Positions 8,671-18,739 of a stretch of DNA of 64,000 nucleotides are shown piece after piece. Made by a program: the position numbers and the translations under genes. Within the stretch, counting starts at the first letter, position 1. The number at the start of each line of letters is the position of its first letter. Origin of the DNA: Marinomonas pollencensis (lineage in GTDB: Bacteria > Pseudomonadota > Gammaproteobacteria > Pseudomonadales > Marinomonadaceae); the NCBI RefSeq assembly GCF_003387375.1, contig NZ_QUNG01000008.1, positions 62,001 to 126,000 on the forward strand, in the 5' to 3' direction. The notes beneath the pieces are model-generated. The model did no database searches, had not been told where the DNA came from, and saw only the letters and a list, made by a program, of their open reading frames with translations.

Positions 8671-8780
8671 ATAGCAATCCTTACGACGTCACTTCCTTGC
8701 TTTTTGATTTCTTGCTCCTACTTGCCTGCCATAACGGAGTAAATGTTATGGCGTCCTTGCATATTGTCCGTTTTGTTTAA

Positions 8781-9584
8781 TTAGCTTTGAGAAGGGCTGG
8801 GGTTAAATTCCCAGGCTTCACGGCTGGGCTCAGATGCCAGATGTTTTGGGTTTTCAGACCAGTGAATCAAGTTGAGCTCGCCGCCGTTAGATTCGGTTAA
8901 CGCGGTACAGTGCTCTACCCAATCACCATCATTACAGTAAAGAGTATCGTCCTTCAGGCGAAAAGAAGCGTAATGAATATGGCCACAGATATAGCCATCC
9001 ACATGGTGATTTTTAGCAGACTTCAATGCAGCTGTTTCGAAGCGTTCTATAAACTCTTTGGCTTTATTAATATGGGTTTTTAAGTAGCCGGCCAAGGACC
9101 AGTAAGGCAGCCCAATAAAGCGGCGCACACCATTGATCCATTGATTGAGTGACAGCATAAGGCCATGCGCACGGTCGCCAATAGCCAGCATCAGAGGGCT
9201 GATCTTGATCATCTGATCAAACTCATCTCCGTGACTAACATGGAACACACGACCGTCTGACGTTGTGTGTTTCGCATTTAGGCGTATATCGATACCTGAT
9301 AGGGTTTGCCCAGCAAATTGTCTGAAGAAAGCATCGTGATTACCTGGTATGTAGATCACTTTAGTACCAGAGCGGGCCATGCTGAGGATCTGTTCGATGA
9401 TTTGAGTATGACTATCGACAAAGTTTGCACGACTTTTCATTTCTTGCAAATCGATAATATCGCCCACCAAATACAGGGTGTCTGTGGTGATTTTCTGCAG
9501 AAAATCTAACAAGTGGTCCGCTTGGCACGCTTTGGTGCCTAAGTGAACATCTGAGATAAAGACGGATCGAAAAGTCGTTTGCAT
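8781..9584 (-). CDS. UDP-2,3-diacylglucosamine diphosphatase-like metallophosphoesterase
   Basis: 267 residues of the calcineurin-type phosphoesterase fold with the full metal-ligand set: ISDVHLG (~9-15), VGDIIDL (~40-46), IPGNHD (~79-84), VSHGDEFD and CGHIHYA. It resembles the LpxH/LpxH2 group, which hydrolyses UDP-diacylglucosamine in lipid A synthesis, but that group has paralogues and this could be one with another phosphoester substrate. Start ATG 9584 is fixed by an AGGAGG box at proper distance. Single-gene unit; no lipid A genes nearby. Confidence 0.78.
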   Translation of the reverse strand: MQTTFRSVFISDVHLGTKACQADHLLDFLQKITTDTLYLVGDIIDLQEMKSRANFVDSHTQIIEQILSMARSGTKVIYIPGNHDAFFRQFAGQTLSGIDIRLNAKHTTSDGRVFHVSHGDEFDQMIKISPLMLAIGDRAHGLMLSLNQWINGVRRFIGLPYWSLAGYLKTHINKAKEFIERFETAALKSAKNHHVDGYICGHIHYASFRLKDDTLYCNDGDWVEHCTALTESNGGELNLIHWSENPKHLASEPSREAWEFNPSPSQS

Positions 9585-9662
9585 AAGAGCCTCCTACGAG
9601 CAATATCTGTATAGAGTAGGCAGGCTAGATGACAAACTTATGAGCGCTAGATGACAGTTCTG

Positions 9663-11438
9663 TCACATCGCAATATTCGGGGTAATATAGGTATTTTGAT
9701 AGGGTTGCAGGTAGAGGTAATTGCCCCCTTTTTGCTTTGCCGACTTTTTCGCTTGAGCCGCCAATTCTGCAACGAGGTGATGGTTGTCACACTCATCTGG
9801 GTTAGGGTTTACGACGCCAATGGCGAGACTCAAAATGGGGTGGAAGAGCAGATCACCTTGTCGGTTTCGAGTCCATACTCCGCCTTCTTTTAATGTTTCT
9901 TCTGTGTAAAAGCTAAGCACTTCTTGGGCAAAACGGCTTAAGATAGCACGGCATTGTTGTTCCCAGTCTAGGGCGCGAAAAATAACCACAAAGTCATCGC
10001 CACCTATGTGTCCGATAAAGTTGCCATCTGGACTGACTACCTCTTTGATAATGTTGCCAACCAGCTGGATCACGGCATCACCCTTAGAATAGCCGAAATA
10101 ATCGTTAAAGGGCTTGAAATCGTTTAAGTCAAAGTAGGCCACATAAAAGTCTTCTTTAGCTGCTAAGCGTAAGCTGACTTCTTTATGAATAGGGACATTA
10201 CCAGGCAGTAAGGTGACTGGGTTGGAATAGGTTGCGTTTTGAATCTTCAGCTCAGTAATACGCTTAAGTAGATCCCTTAAATGCCCAGTACCGACGAATT
10301 TTTTATCGCGTACTATGATGATCTCATTGTTAAGCGTATCTGCTTCTTGATTGGTAACCAGTTCAGAAACGGCAGACAAACTCACCGTGCTTTCTACAAT
10401 AAGCACGTCTTCACTGAGCAAAATAGTGGCCGGCTTATGTTCATATAAGGCGCGCCCATAGGTAGTGGAGAAGAGTTCATGCAATTGGTAGCGACGTATG
10501 ACACCAATCGGTTCCTGATTGTTATTCAGTACTGGAATAGAAAACAAATTGGCGTGTTCGATAAAGCATTGGGAGACAAAATTTAACGGACTTTCGACAC
10601 TGACAGCAGGCGTTGTACGGGATAGAGTTTGTACGGTTTCGGCATGATCAAGATTAAACGCAGCACGACGTTGTGCTTGCTTTTGTAGGTAGGTATTTGC
10701 TTCAGTGGCTGGCATTTCTAATGGCCGTGCAAGAAAAAAACCTTGCCCATAACTGACGCCCATTTCAATTAACTGATCCAGCTCTTGTTGTGTTTCTATG
10801 CCTTCTGCAATGAGCTTACAACCTAAGCGTTGGGCAATGGTAATAATAGAGCGAACAAACTCTCGTTTGATCTCATCTTTATCCACATCATGGATAAAAT
10901 GCTTGTCGATTTTGACAATGTCTGGTTGTAGTTCAGACCAAAGTCGAAGGCCGGAATAACCTACACCAAGGTCATCTATCGCCACTGGGAAACCCATTTC
11001 TCGATAATGTTCAACGCTGGTTCTAGACAGGCCATTGTGATCGTAAGGGTGCTGTTCAGAGAGCTCAATAATGATGTCTTTTTGATTGAGACCAAGCTCA
11101 TTCAGGATGTTTAGCGTCATGCCTTTTTGGTGATAAGGTGAGCTTAAAAGGGACGCGCTTACATTCAAAAATAAACGTCCTGGTAACGCCAATTTGGCAA
11201 ATCGGCTCAGAGCTCGTTCACGACATAGTAATTCCAGTTCATGCAAGCGTTGTTCTTGCATTGCCAGTGTGAATAAAGCATCAGGAGTGAACAGTTCGGT
11301 GTTGGCTGGGCCGCGGGATAAGGCCTCATTGCCGTAGATCGCACCAGACGATAAATCATAGATAGGTTGAAAAAGAGGGGTGATCAAACCTTCCTTTAAA
11401 ATTTTATCCAGTAAAACTCGTTGCTCATTCGTACTCAT
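9663..11438 (-). CDS. EAL-CBS-CBS-GGDEF c-di-GMP protein
   Basis: 591 residues in the less usual order EAL first: EAL ~10-245 (NEALSRGP with E38-A39-L40, ELSEQHPYD, AIDDLGVGYSGLRLW, GIETQQELDQL), a CBS pair ~265-395, then GGDEF ~400-580 with GHIGGDDFVVIF. The signature is GGDDF, not GGDEF, and no RxxD precedes it at the standard spacing. No signal peptide or TM, so cytosolic. CBS pairs commonly bind adenine nucleotides, so energy state may gate c-di-GMP turnover (inference). Transcribed alone; a 294-bp leader region lies upstream. Confidence 0.92.
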   Translation of the reverse strand: MSTNEQRVLLDKILKEGLITPLFQPIYDLSSGAIYGNEALSRGPANTELFTPDALFTLAMQEQRLHELELLCRERALSRFAKLALPGRLFLNVSASLLSSPYHQKGMTLNILNELGLNQKDIIIELSEQHPYDHNGLSRTSVEHYREMGFPVAIDDLGVGYSGLRLWSELQPDIVKIDKHFIHDVDKDEIKREFVRSIITIAQRLGCKLIAEGIETQQELDQLIEMGVSYGQGFFLARPLEMPATEANTYLQKQAQRRAAFNLDHAETVQTLSRTTPAVSVESPLNFVSQCFIEHANLFSIPVLNNNQEPIGVIRRYQLHELFSTTYGRALYEHKPATILLSEDVLIVESTVSLSAVSELVTNQEADTLNNEIIIVRDKKFVGTGHLRDLLKRITELKIQNATYSNPVTLLPGNVPIHKEVSLRLAAKEDFYVAYFDLNDFKPFNDYFGYSKGDAVIQLVGNIIKEVVSPDGNFIGHIGGDDFVVIFRALDWEQQCRAILSRFAQEVLSFYTEETLKEGGVWTRNRQGDLLFHPILSLAIGVVNPNPDECDNHHLVAELAAQAKKSAKQKGGNYLYLQPYQNTYITPNIAM

Positions 11439-11732
11439 CGTAGTTCTGATACTTTATCCGCTTATTGGTGAGCATAAGTTTATGTCGTATTTATGACCGT
11501 TTGATGACTGCTAATCGCATGAAAAGAGGAAGGCGATTAATATGTAGAAGGCAGCAGAGGGCTGTAACTATATGTCTTGGCGAGTAAAATTGGGAAAATA
11601 ATCGGAACTGAGAGAGGCAAACCCCGTTACCTGATCGGTATTTTTATTGTTACCTTACGATCGGGAACTTGGGTCGTTTAGTCTTCACTACGCTTGTTAG
11701 AGCAAGGGCAGTCGACTAGGCGATAGCGCTTA
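11439..11732. other. Non-coding gap upstream of the EAL-CBS-GGDEF gene
   Basis: About 294 bp with no supported gene. It should hold the promoter of the EAL-CBS-GGDEF gene (minus strand) and the 3' end of the 60-aa gene transcript. The one structured element I see is the hairpin at 11630-11665. Confidence 0.6.
11630..11665. repeat. Interrupted hairpin in intergenic region
   Basis: CCTGATCGGTA pairs with TACC-(TTA)-CGATCGGG: an 8-bp outer stem with one G-U pair, a 3-nt bulge and a 4-bp inner stem around a T-rich loop. It could terminate or stabilise the transcript of the upstream 60-aa gene, or be a leader element of the c-di-GMP gene. It does not match a c-di-GMP riboswitch that I recognise. 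Confidence 0.35.
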
Positions 11733-11915
11733 TTAATGAGCAGTACGGCCTTGAACGGAACGAGTAGGAATTAGGCTTAGCACGGCTTTCTTAACACCTG
11801 AAACCGCTTTTTTAAAAGCAAGAGAAAGGTAGTAGCGACGCATTTCGTAAGCTTTTTCTACATAGTAATCTGTGTCTAGATTGCCTAAATTGTCGTATTT
11901 ATAATCAGTTTTCAT
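11733..11915 (-). CDS. 60-aa uncharacterised basic small protein
   Basis: 60 residues, beginning acidic and tyrosine-rich (MKTDYKYDNLGNLDTDYYVE) and turning into a basic amphipathic helix (AYEMRRYYLSLAFKKAVSGV). Start supported by AGGAGAG 6 nt before ATG 11915. No cysteine, no clear TM helix, no family that I can name with confidence; it faintly recalls short DUF proteins of proteobacteria. Single-gene unit on the minus strand. The good ribosome site and helix periodicity argue it is expressed. Confidence 0.65.
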   Translation of the reverse strand: MKTDYKYDNLGNLDTDYYVEKAYEMRRYYLSLAFKKAVSGVKKAVLSLIPTRSVQGRTAH

Positions 11916-12090
11916 CGTAACTCTCCTAAAGTTTGCGTGTGTTTTGTTTACGCTTTATATAATAGGGCTTGGATGAATCTTGAACAAACGATCAATTTTC
12001 AGCTCATTGATGAAAAAAACTAATGTTTAGTTTAAGTCATTGTTTTTAATCCATTTTTTAATGGTTTTTGTGAAGAGCCTGAAAGCAGCT

Positions 12091-12984
12091 TCATTGTATT
12101 GGTTGCTGACTGGCAGCGCGGAATCTGCCGGGCGGGTAGCCAGTACTCTTTTTGAAAAAGCGCGAGAAATAGCCTGGGTCCTTAAAACCTAAATGATAAG
12201 CGATTTCTTCGATAGTTTGGCGGCTATAAAGTAACTGCCGTTTGGCTTCAAGCTGTAACCTAGACTGGATTAAGTCATGGACACTTTGCTGCAGAATAAG
12301 TTTGCAGGCCCGATTCAAACGGCTGATTGACATGCCAAGAGCGCAGGCGTATTGGTCACTGCTCCAGTGCTCCTTGTAATGCAATTCAATCAAGGCTTTT
12401 AAGCTCTGAATTTGCTGGTCTTGTGCCGACATGGTCGTATTTTGCTCGCCGCTTATTGTTTGCTGGCGAGCTAATTGCAAAAGAATGGCATGGATTAAAT
12501 GACGGCACATTAAGCCGCGTCCTTCATGGGGGCGGTGTAACTCTTTTTCTAATTGCTCTATCAGCGGCCAGAGGTCAGCCAGCAGCGAATCTTGGTTATT
12601 GAAAGAAATGCAGCTGGGTTGGTGTAACAAGGGTTTAATAAAGCGTTTGGTTGCTTCATCAATGTCGTCGATCACAGGAACCGCAATGGTAATAACGCGG
12701 CCATCAGTATCAGGGGCAAACTGAAAGCTATGCACCACACCGACTGGCACCATAATAGCCCAACTGCCCAGTAAATTTTGCTGTTGGTCATCTATTCGAA
12801 TATTGGCCTTGCCTGACTTAAGCAGCAAAATCTGAAACAACTGAGCATGGCGATGGGGTTTTATTTTCCAGCCTAAATCACTGCTCCTCGATTCTATGGC
12901 CTCAATATGAAAAAACTCAGGGTCATCTATCCAATTGGATTCACCATATAACGCGAAATGCGGAATCTTATGCTTGCTTGTCAT
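12091..12984 (-). CDS. pobR: AraC-family activator, likely PobR
   Basis: 297 residues from ATG 12984 (MTSKHKIPHFALYGE); a longer frame to 13074 adds 30 residues not typical of the family. N-terminal cupin-like sensor (~15-160: HRHAQLFQILLLKSGKANI, WAIMVPVGVVHSF) and C-terminal double helix-turn-helix (~200-290) with the AraC signature (IEEIAYHLGFKDPGYFSRFF). It is divergent from pobA across a 310-bp region. AraC-type PobR proteins activate pobA in response to 4-hydroxybenzoate; assignment here rests on domain type plus this location. Confidence 0.85.
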   Translation of the reverse strand: MTSKHKIPHFALYGESNWIDDPEFFHIEAIESRSSDLGWKIKPHRHAQLFQILLLKSGKANIRIDDQQQNLLGSWAIMVPVGVVHSFQFAPDTDGRVITIAVPVIDDIDEATKRFIKPLLHQPSCISFNNQDSLLADLWPLIEQLEKELHRPHEGRGLMCRHLIHAILLQLARQQTISGEQNTTMSAQDQQIQSLKALIELHYKEHWSSDQYACALGMSISRLNRACKLILQQSVHDLIQSRLQLEAKRQLLYSRQTIEEIAYHLGFKDPGYFSRFFKKSTGYPPGRFRAASQQPIQ

Positions 12985-14503
<1,519 letters not shown>

Positions 14504-14552
14504 AGGCTTAAATAAAAAATGAAAGAGAGTTTTTGGCTTTCTGATATGTGTT

Positions 14553-14609
14553 GTTAAAATAATAAACTCTTATAAATCATATAGATTTATAAGAGTTTAT
14601 TATTTTAAC
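14553..14609. repeat. 26-bp perfect inverted repeat (hairpin) between pobA and TRAP genes
   Basis: Left arm 14553-14578 and right arm 14584-14609 are exact reverse complements (26 of 26), separated by ATATA. The arms are AT-rich, beginning GTTAAAATAATAAACTC. It starts 50 bp after pobA. It can act as a bidirectional terminator or a transcript-stabilising hairpin lowering expression of the TRAP genes; it could also be a small mobile-element relic. No target-site duplication was identified. Confidence 0.8.
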
Positions 14610-14758
14610 CAATGAAATGTATTTAATGATTTCTGCGTAAAAGAGTTTTGTCTATTCAATTTTTCAATAGCTAAAGCCCAGAATGAATTACCTTTTTTGG
14701 CTTTGGGTTGTTAGCTTTTGGTTATCATAATAAATATAACGTTATCCCGGAGTTGATC

Positions 14759-15781
14759 ATGAAAAAAACAATAAAACAGGTGGCACTGACAGCGCTTGCC
14801 TTATCCGCCATTAGCCAAACTCAGGCAGCAGAATATACCTTACGTTTTAGTCATTTCTTTCCTGAAGTATCAGGGCAAAACAAAGAACTATTCGAGCAAT
14901 GGGCAAAGTCGGTAGAAGAAGAGTCTAATGGGCGTATCGATGTACAGATTTTCCCTTCAGGCACGCTGGCAAAAGCCACCGGCCAATACGATGCGGTAAA
15001 AAACAGCATCGCCGATGTGGCTGTGGTTATTCAGGGTTATACTGCCAACCGCTTTCCCCTTACCCAAATTGTTGAGCTTCCTGGGGTTGCACAAGGTGCT
15101 GCACAAGGTTCTTGTATCGTCGAAAGCTTATATGATGAAGGCTTGATTGCAAAAGAATACCGTCAAACAAAACCCCTGTTTCTGTTCACCCATGGACCAG
15201 GCGTCCTGCACACCACAGATAAAGCCATCAAGGTACCGGAAGATTTAGCAGGATTGCGCATTCGTCGTCCGACCTCTGTGGTCGCCAAGTTGCTAGAAGG
15301 TTTGGGAGCACAGCCGGTAGGAATGCCTGCGCCGGACGCTTATCAATCGACTCAGCGTGGTGTCATTGACGGGGTGGCCTTACCATGGGAAGGGCAATAT
15401 ACCTTCCGTCTTAACGAATTGACCAAATACCATACTGAAGTCGGTGGTTTATACACCCTGGCTTTTGTGATGACGATGAATAAATCCTTTTATAACCGTT
15501 TGCCTGCCGACCTTAAAAAAGTCATTGATGATAACTCCGGTATGAAATGGTCGAAAAAAGCGGCGTTAGTATTTGATGGCTTAGATGCGAAGGGTCGTGC
15601 TCAAGCAATCGAAATGGGCGATACCATCGATGTGATTAAAGATGGTGCAGAGAACCCTCTTTGGAAGCCAGTGTTATATCAAGCGACAGAAGAGTATTTG
15701 CAAGCGTTGCAAAATAAAGGATTACCTGCGCATAAGGTGTACGCTCGCGCGATGGAACTGGCTCAAACGGCGTGTAAATAA
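14759..15781 (+). CDS. TRAP transporter solute-binding protein (DctP family)
   Basis: 340 residues from ATG 14759 (MKKTIKQVALTALALSAISQ), a signal peptide with likely cleavage after TQA, giving mature AEYTLRFSHFFPE. The DctP fold is recognisable, including the conserved arginine segment LRIRRPTSVVAKLLEGLGAQ and PAPDAYQSTQRGVIDG. The longer upstream frame lacks a signal peptide at its start and is rejected. It delivers an organic acid to the QM permease encoded next. Adjacent pobA and pobR suggest 4-hydroxybenzoate or a related aromatic acid as ligand (inference from context). Confidence 0.92.
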   Translation: MKKTIKQVALTALALSAISQTQAAEYTLRFSHFFPEVSGQNKELFEQWAKSVEEESNGRIDVQIFPSGTLAKATGQYDAVKNSIADVAVVIQGYTANRFPLTQIVELPGVAQGAAQGSCIVESLYDEGLIAKEYRQTKPLFLFTHGPGVLHTTDKAIKVPEDLAGLRIRRPTSVVAKLLEGLGAQPVGMPAPDAYQSTQRGVIDGVALPWEGQYTFRLNELTKYHTEVGGLYTLAFVMTMNKSFYNRLPADLKKVIDDNSGMKWSKKAALVFDGLDAKGRAQAIEMGDTIDVIKDGAENPLWKPVLYQATEEYLQALQNKGLPAHKVYARAMELAQTACK

Positions 15782-15827
15782 GCAAAGCTTGAGATTGTTT
15801 TAACTGTGCTGACTTTGGGGATTTCAG

Positions 15828-16337
15828 ATGAAAGCAGTGAGTTGTTTTATTGCGCGCATTACCCACTTTATGCATCTTATTGGCGGCTTTTTTCTTGTCG
15901 CCATGATGCTGGTTACTTTGGCGGATGTCGCTGCGCGTGGGCTTTTCGGTATCACTGAAGGGAGCGTGGATTGGACCTTTACCGGTGGCATCGAGTTGGT
16001 TAAATACAGTTTGTTGTTTACTGTGCTGTTTATTTTGCCCCACTCGGTCAGCCGCTCACAAGTTATCGTAGATCTGTTTACTGATGGCTTTAAAGACACT
16101 ACGAAGCGCTTGTTTGAAGCCTTTTATAGTCTTTGTTTTGGCGTGTTAGGCGGGGCGATGAGCTACAGCTTTTATCTTCATATTGAAGACGCCGCGATGA
16201 GTTATGAAACCACCCAAGATTTGATGATTCCATTAACGTATTTCTATTCTGTGGCCACTTTTGCCACTGTGATGCTGGCTATTGCCGCGTTTGTGTACGC
16301 GTTTGAACTATTGATTTGTGGGAAGGCAGAAGCATGA
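15828..16337 (+). CDS. TRAP transporter small permease (DctQ family)
   Basis: 169 residues with four predicted TM helices and the DctQ-like segments FLVAMMLVTLADVAARGLFG and ELVKYSLLFTVLFILPHS. It forms the Q subunit that pairs with the large M subunit in the inner membrane. GGGGA precedes its ATG, and it ends in an ATGA overlap with the DctM gene, so the two are translationally coupled. Confidence 0.9.
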   Translation: MKAVSCFIARITHFMHLIGGFFLVAMMLVTLADVAARGLFGITEGSVDWTFTGGIELVKYSLLFTVLFILPHSVSRSQVIVDLFTDGFKDTTKRLFEAFYSLCFGVLGGAMSYSFYLHIEDAAMSYETTQDLMIPLTYFYSVATFATVMLAIAAFVYAFELLICGKAEA

Positions 16338-17623
16338 GTACATCACTAATAGGTTTAATTTGCATCGCCTTCATGATGCTTTTGATTGTGTTACGAGCGC
16401 CAATTGCTTTAACGATGGCATTGATTGGTTTTGGTGGTTTTGCTTGGATTGTGGCGTTTGATCCAGCGGTGTCAATTTTAGCGAATGGGCCATTTGAAAC
16501 CTTATCCAACTACAGTTTTAGCCCTATACCTATGTTTATTTTAATGGGGGTTTTTGCCTCAAAAGCAGGTATGTCGCAGGCGCTTTTCCAAGGGGCTAAA
16601 ACCATGTTTGGTAGCTGGCGTGGCGGTATGGGCCTGGCCGCGGTAACTTCTTGTGGGATATTTTCGGCAATATCTGGTTCATCTTTGGCCACCGCTGCGA
16701 GCATGTCTCGGGTGGCTCTGCCTGAAATGGAGAAAAACGGCTATGCGCCTACGCTGGCCAGTGGTGTATTAGCGGCGGGTGGTACTTTAGGGGTGATGAT
16801 TCCACCTTCCATTGCCTTGCTTTTATATGCCCTGATTACCGAACAGTCAGTGGGCGATATGTTCATTGCAGGTGTGGTGCCTGGCCTGCTGGGTCTGGTG
16901 ATGTACGGGATGACCGTGGCGGTGGTGGTGACTTTGTTTCCAGCGACAGCCAATCCTGGTGAAGCAACCACATTAAAACAAAAAGTGATGGGACTAAAAG
17001 GCTTGTTGCCTTTCTCGGCGGTTTTTTTGTTCATCATTGGGGGAATTTATACGGGGTGGTTTACGCCGACAGAAGCCGCCGCGGTGGGGGCGGGGGCGAC
17101 CTTATTGATCGCACTGTTTCGCGGCATGCGTTGGACGCAGTTCCAAGCGGCAGTCAGTGAGACACTGGTCATGTCTGCGATGATCTTTTTCATGATTATC
17201 GGAGCGGAAATATTCGGCTACTTTTTGTCTGTGTCGCGCATTTCTTTCTCCTTGGTGGAGTATGTTGGCAGCTTAAATTTGAGCCCATACATGGTGTTAT
17301 TGTGTGTGCTTGTTTTGTTTATGTTGCTGGGGTGTGTGATGGACAGTATTGCCATGCTGTTGCTGACTGTGCCTGTGGTGTATCCCTTGATTGAAGCGGC
17401 CGGCTTTGATCCTATTTGGTTTGGTATTGTCGCGGTAATTACCGTAGAACTTGGCCTGATAACACCGCCTGTGGGAATGAATGTGTTCGTGATTAAATCA
17501 GTCGCGCCTCACATCAGTCTGGGAGATATGTACAAGGGGGTGGTGCCTTTTGTGATCTCAGATCTGCTGCGTTTAGCCTTAATTGTGGCTTTCCCTGTGA
17601 TTGCAGTGGGCTTAGTGAATTAG
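16334..17623 (+). CDS. TRAP transporter large permease (DctM family)
   Basis: 429 residues from ATG 16334 overlapping the small permease stop (ATGA). About 12 hydrophobic helices; DctM hallmarks include SPIPMFILMGVFASKAGMSQ, SGSSLATAASMSRVALPEM, GGTLGVMIPPSIALLLYALI and ELGLITPPVGMNVFVI. Sodium- or proton-coupled uptake of the solute bound by the DctP protein. A strong terminator follows at 17641. Confidence 0.94.
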   Translation: MSTSLIGLICIAFMMLLIVLRAPIALTMALIGFGGFAWIVAFDPAVSILANGPFETLSNYSFSPIPMFILMGVFASKAGMSQALFQGAKTMFGSWRGGMGLAAVTSCGIFSAISGSSLATAASMSRVALPEMEKNGYAPTLASGVLAAGGTLGVMIPPSIALLLYALITEQSVGDMFIAGVVPGLLGLVMYGMTVAVVVTLFPATANPGEATTLKQKVMGLKGLLPFSAVFLFIIGGIYTGWFTPTEAAAVGAGATLLIALFRGMRWTQFQAAVSETLVMSAMIFFMIIGAEIFGYFLSVSRISFSLVEYVGSLNLSPYMVLLCVLVLFMLLGCVMDSIAMLLLTVPVVYPLIEAAGFDPIWFGIVAVITVELGLITPPVGMNVFVIKSVAPHISLGDMYKGVVPFVISDLLRLALIVAFPVIAVGLVN

Positions 17624-17640
17624 TCCTTGTTGTAGTATAA

Positions 17641-17676
17641 AAAAATGGCCTTGGGAATAATCCTAGGCCATTTTTT
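17641..17676. terminator. Bidirectional terminator between TRAP operon and lipoprotein genes
   Basis: AAAAATGGCCT and AGGCCATTTTTT form a stem extended by an inner GGG/TCC pairing across one mismatch, with an A-run on one side and a T-run on the other. It serves dctM (plus) and the LPP20-like gene (minus). Confidence 0.85.
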
Positions 17677-17696
17677 ATAGAGTTAACGTCGGGCGC

Positions 17697-18737
17697 TTAG
17701 GGTTGGTTAGTAAGCCAGTTGAAGAGCTTGCTGACGGCTTGTTGAGACCAGTCCTCTGCCGCTTTACCCTCAGCACTTTGCGGGTTTTTATCTATGCCTC
17801 GAGCCCTGACAGTCCAAGAGGCTAAGTGGCGTTGGTCGGCTCCAATCAACGACAAAGTTCCTTCTTGAAAGACATAATACCGACCCTGTTGCATTTGCGT
17901 ATGGTGGGAGGTTTTAGAGGTCAAGGTGAACACTGCATCCTGCTTCGCTGTTAATCCATATTGGGACAACTCACTGGCCAATAAATCGCTTTGCTCCGTG
18001 CCAGAGACATCAAAACCAAACTGATTCAAAGCCTGGTTGAGTTGTTGCTCAGTCGCCTGCAACGACTTGTCAGCACGGCCTAACAATGCCGCTTGAGTCG
18101 AGTATAGGTTCAGTTCATCTTGGTAATTTTTACGTTGTGCAAATAACGGTATTAAGCGCATGTAGGTGCGCCAATCTTGTTGTGCTGCCGTTTGATCAGG
18201 CGATGTGGATAAACTTGCTGCTGCGCTGCGTATCTTATCGTCGGTGTCTTTTAGAGCCTCGGTTAATTTCGCGATAATACGTTGGCGATCAATAGATTGC
18301 AGAACATAAACGTAATCGTCACCGGCAAAACGTTGTTCATTGACGGTTTGTTCTAATTCAATCGGGGCGGTTTTGACTTGGGTGTACGCGCTTTGCACCC
18401 GTATGACTTGTTCATTTTGACCGCTGGTCGAAGACACCTGAGTGTCTTGGGTATTGAGCTGACTGACCTGAGTGCGTAACTGCTGGGCTATTTGCGCATT
18501 GCCGTTTTGTTCAGCCTGAGCGAAAGCAAGGGCAAGGTTATCTATCCTAGGAGCACTGCCAACCCCATAAAGATGCGAGCGATCGCTGGGTGGCGATAGC
18601 ACCCAATCAGGTACCTTGGTAGGGTCAGTCTGAGCGCTCTGAAAATCAGGCAGTGAGCTGATACAGCCAGATAAAACGGTGGCGCTCAACGCCACCAATG
18701 CCCAGTTTAAAGGACGAAACAAGCTAGCCTTTTTCAT
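17697..18737 (-). CDS. LPP20-family lipoprotein
   Basis: 346 residues. The N-terminus is a lipoprotein signal with lipobox LSGC at ~22-25. The next segment, PDWVLSPPSDRSHLYGVGSA, is typical of LPP20-like proteins, followed by a long helical, Gln/Ser-rich middle and a C-terminal domain (~250-340). Probable outer-membrane lipoprotein of unknown function. It is last in the set COG3014-like / LpoB-like / LPP20-like, starting 2 bp after the lpoB-like gene stops, so surely cotranscribed with it. Confidence 0.82.
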   Translation of the reverse strand: MKKASLFRPLNWALVALSATVLSGCISSLPDFQSAQTDPTKVPDWVLSPPSDRSHLYGVGSAPRIDNLALAFAQAEQNGNAQIAQQLRTQVSQLNTQDTQVSSTSGQNEQVIRVQSAYTQVKTAPIELEQTVNEQRFAGDDYVYVLQSIDRQRIIAKLTEALKDTDDKIRSAAASLSTSPDQTAAQQDWRTYMRLIPLFAQRKNYQDELNLYSTQAALLGRADKSLQATEQQLNQALNQFGFDVSGTEQSDLLASELSQYGLTAKQDAVFTLTSKTSHHTQMQQGRYYVFQEGTLSLIGADQRHLASWTVRARGIDKNPQSAEGKAAEDWSQQAVSKLFNWLTNQP

Positions 18738-18739
18738 GG

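Noticed and set aside
11439-11732. c-di-GMP riboswitch upstream of the EAL-CBS-GGDEF gene
   Set aside because: The hairpin seen lacks the conserved GEMM core and tetraloop-receptor sequences.
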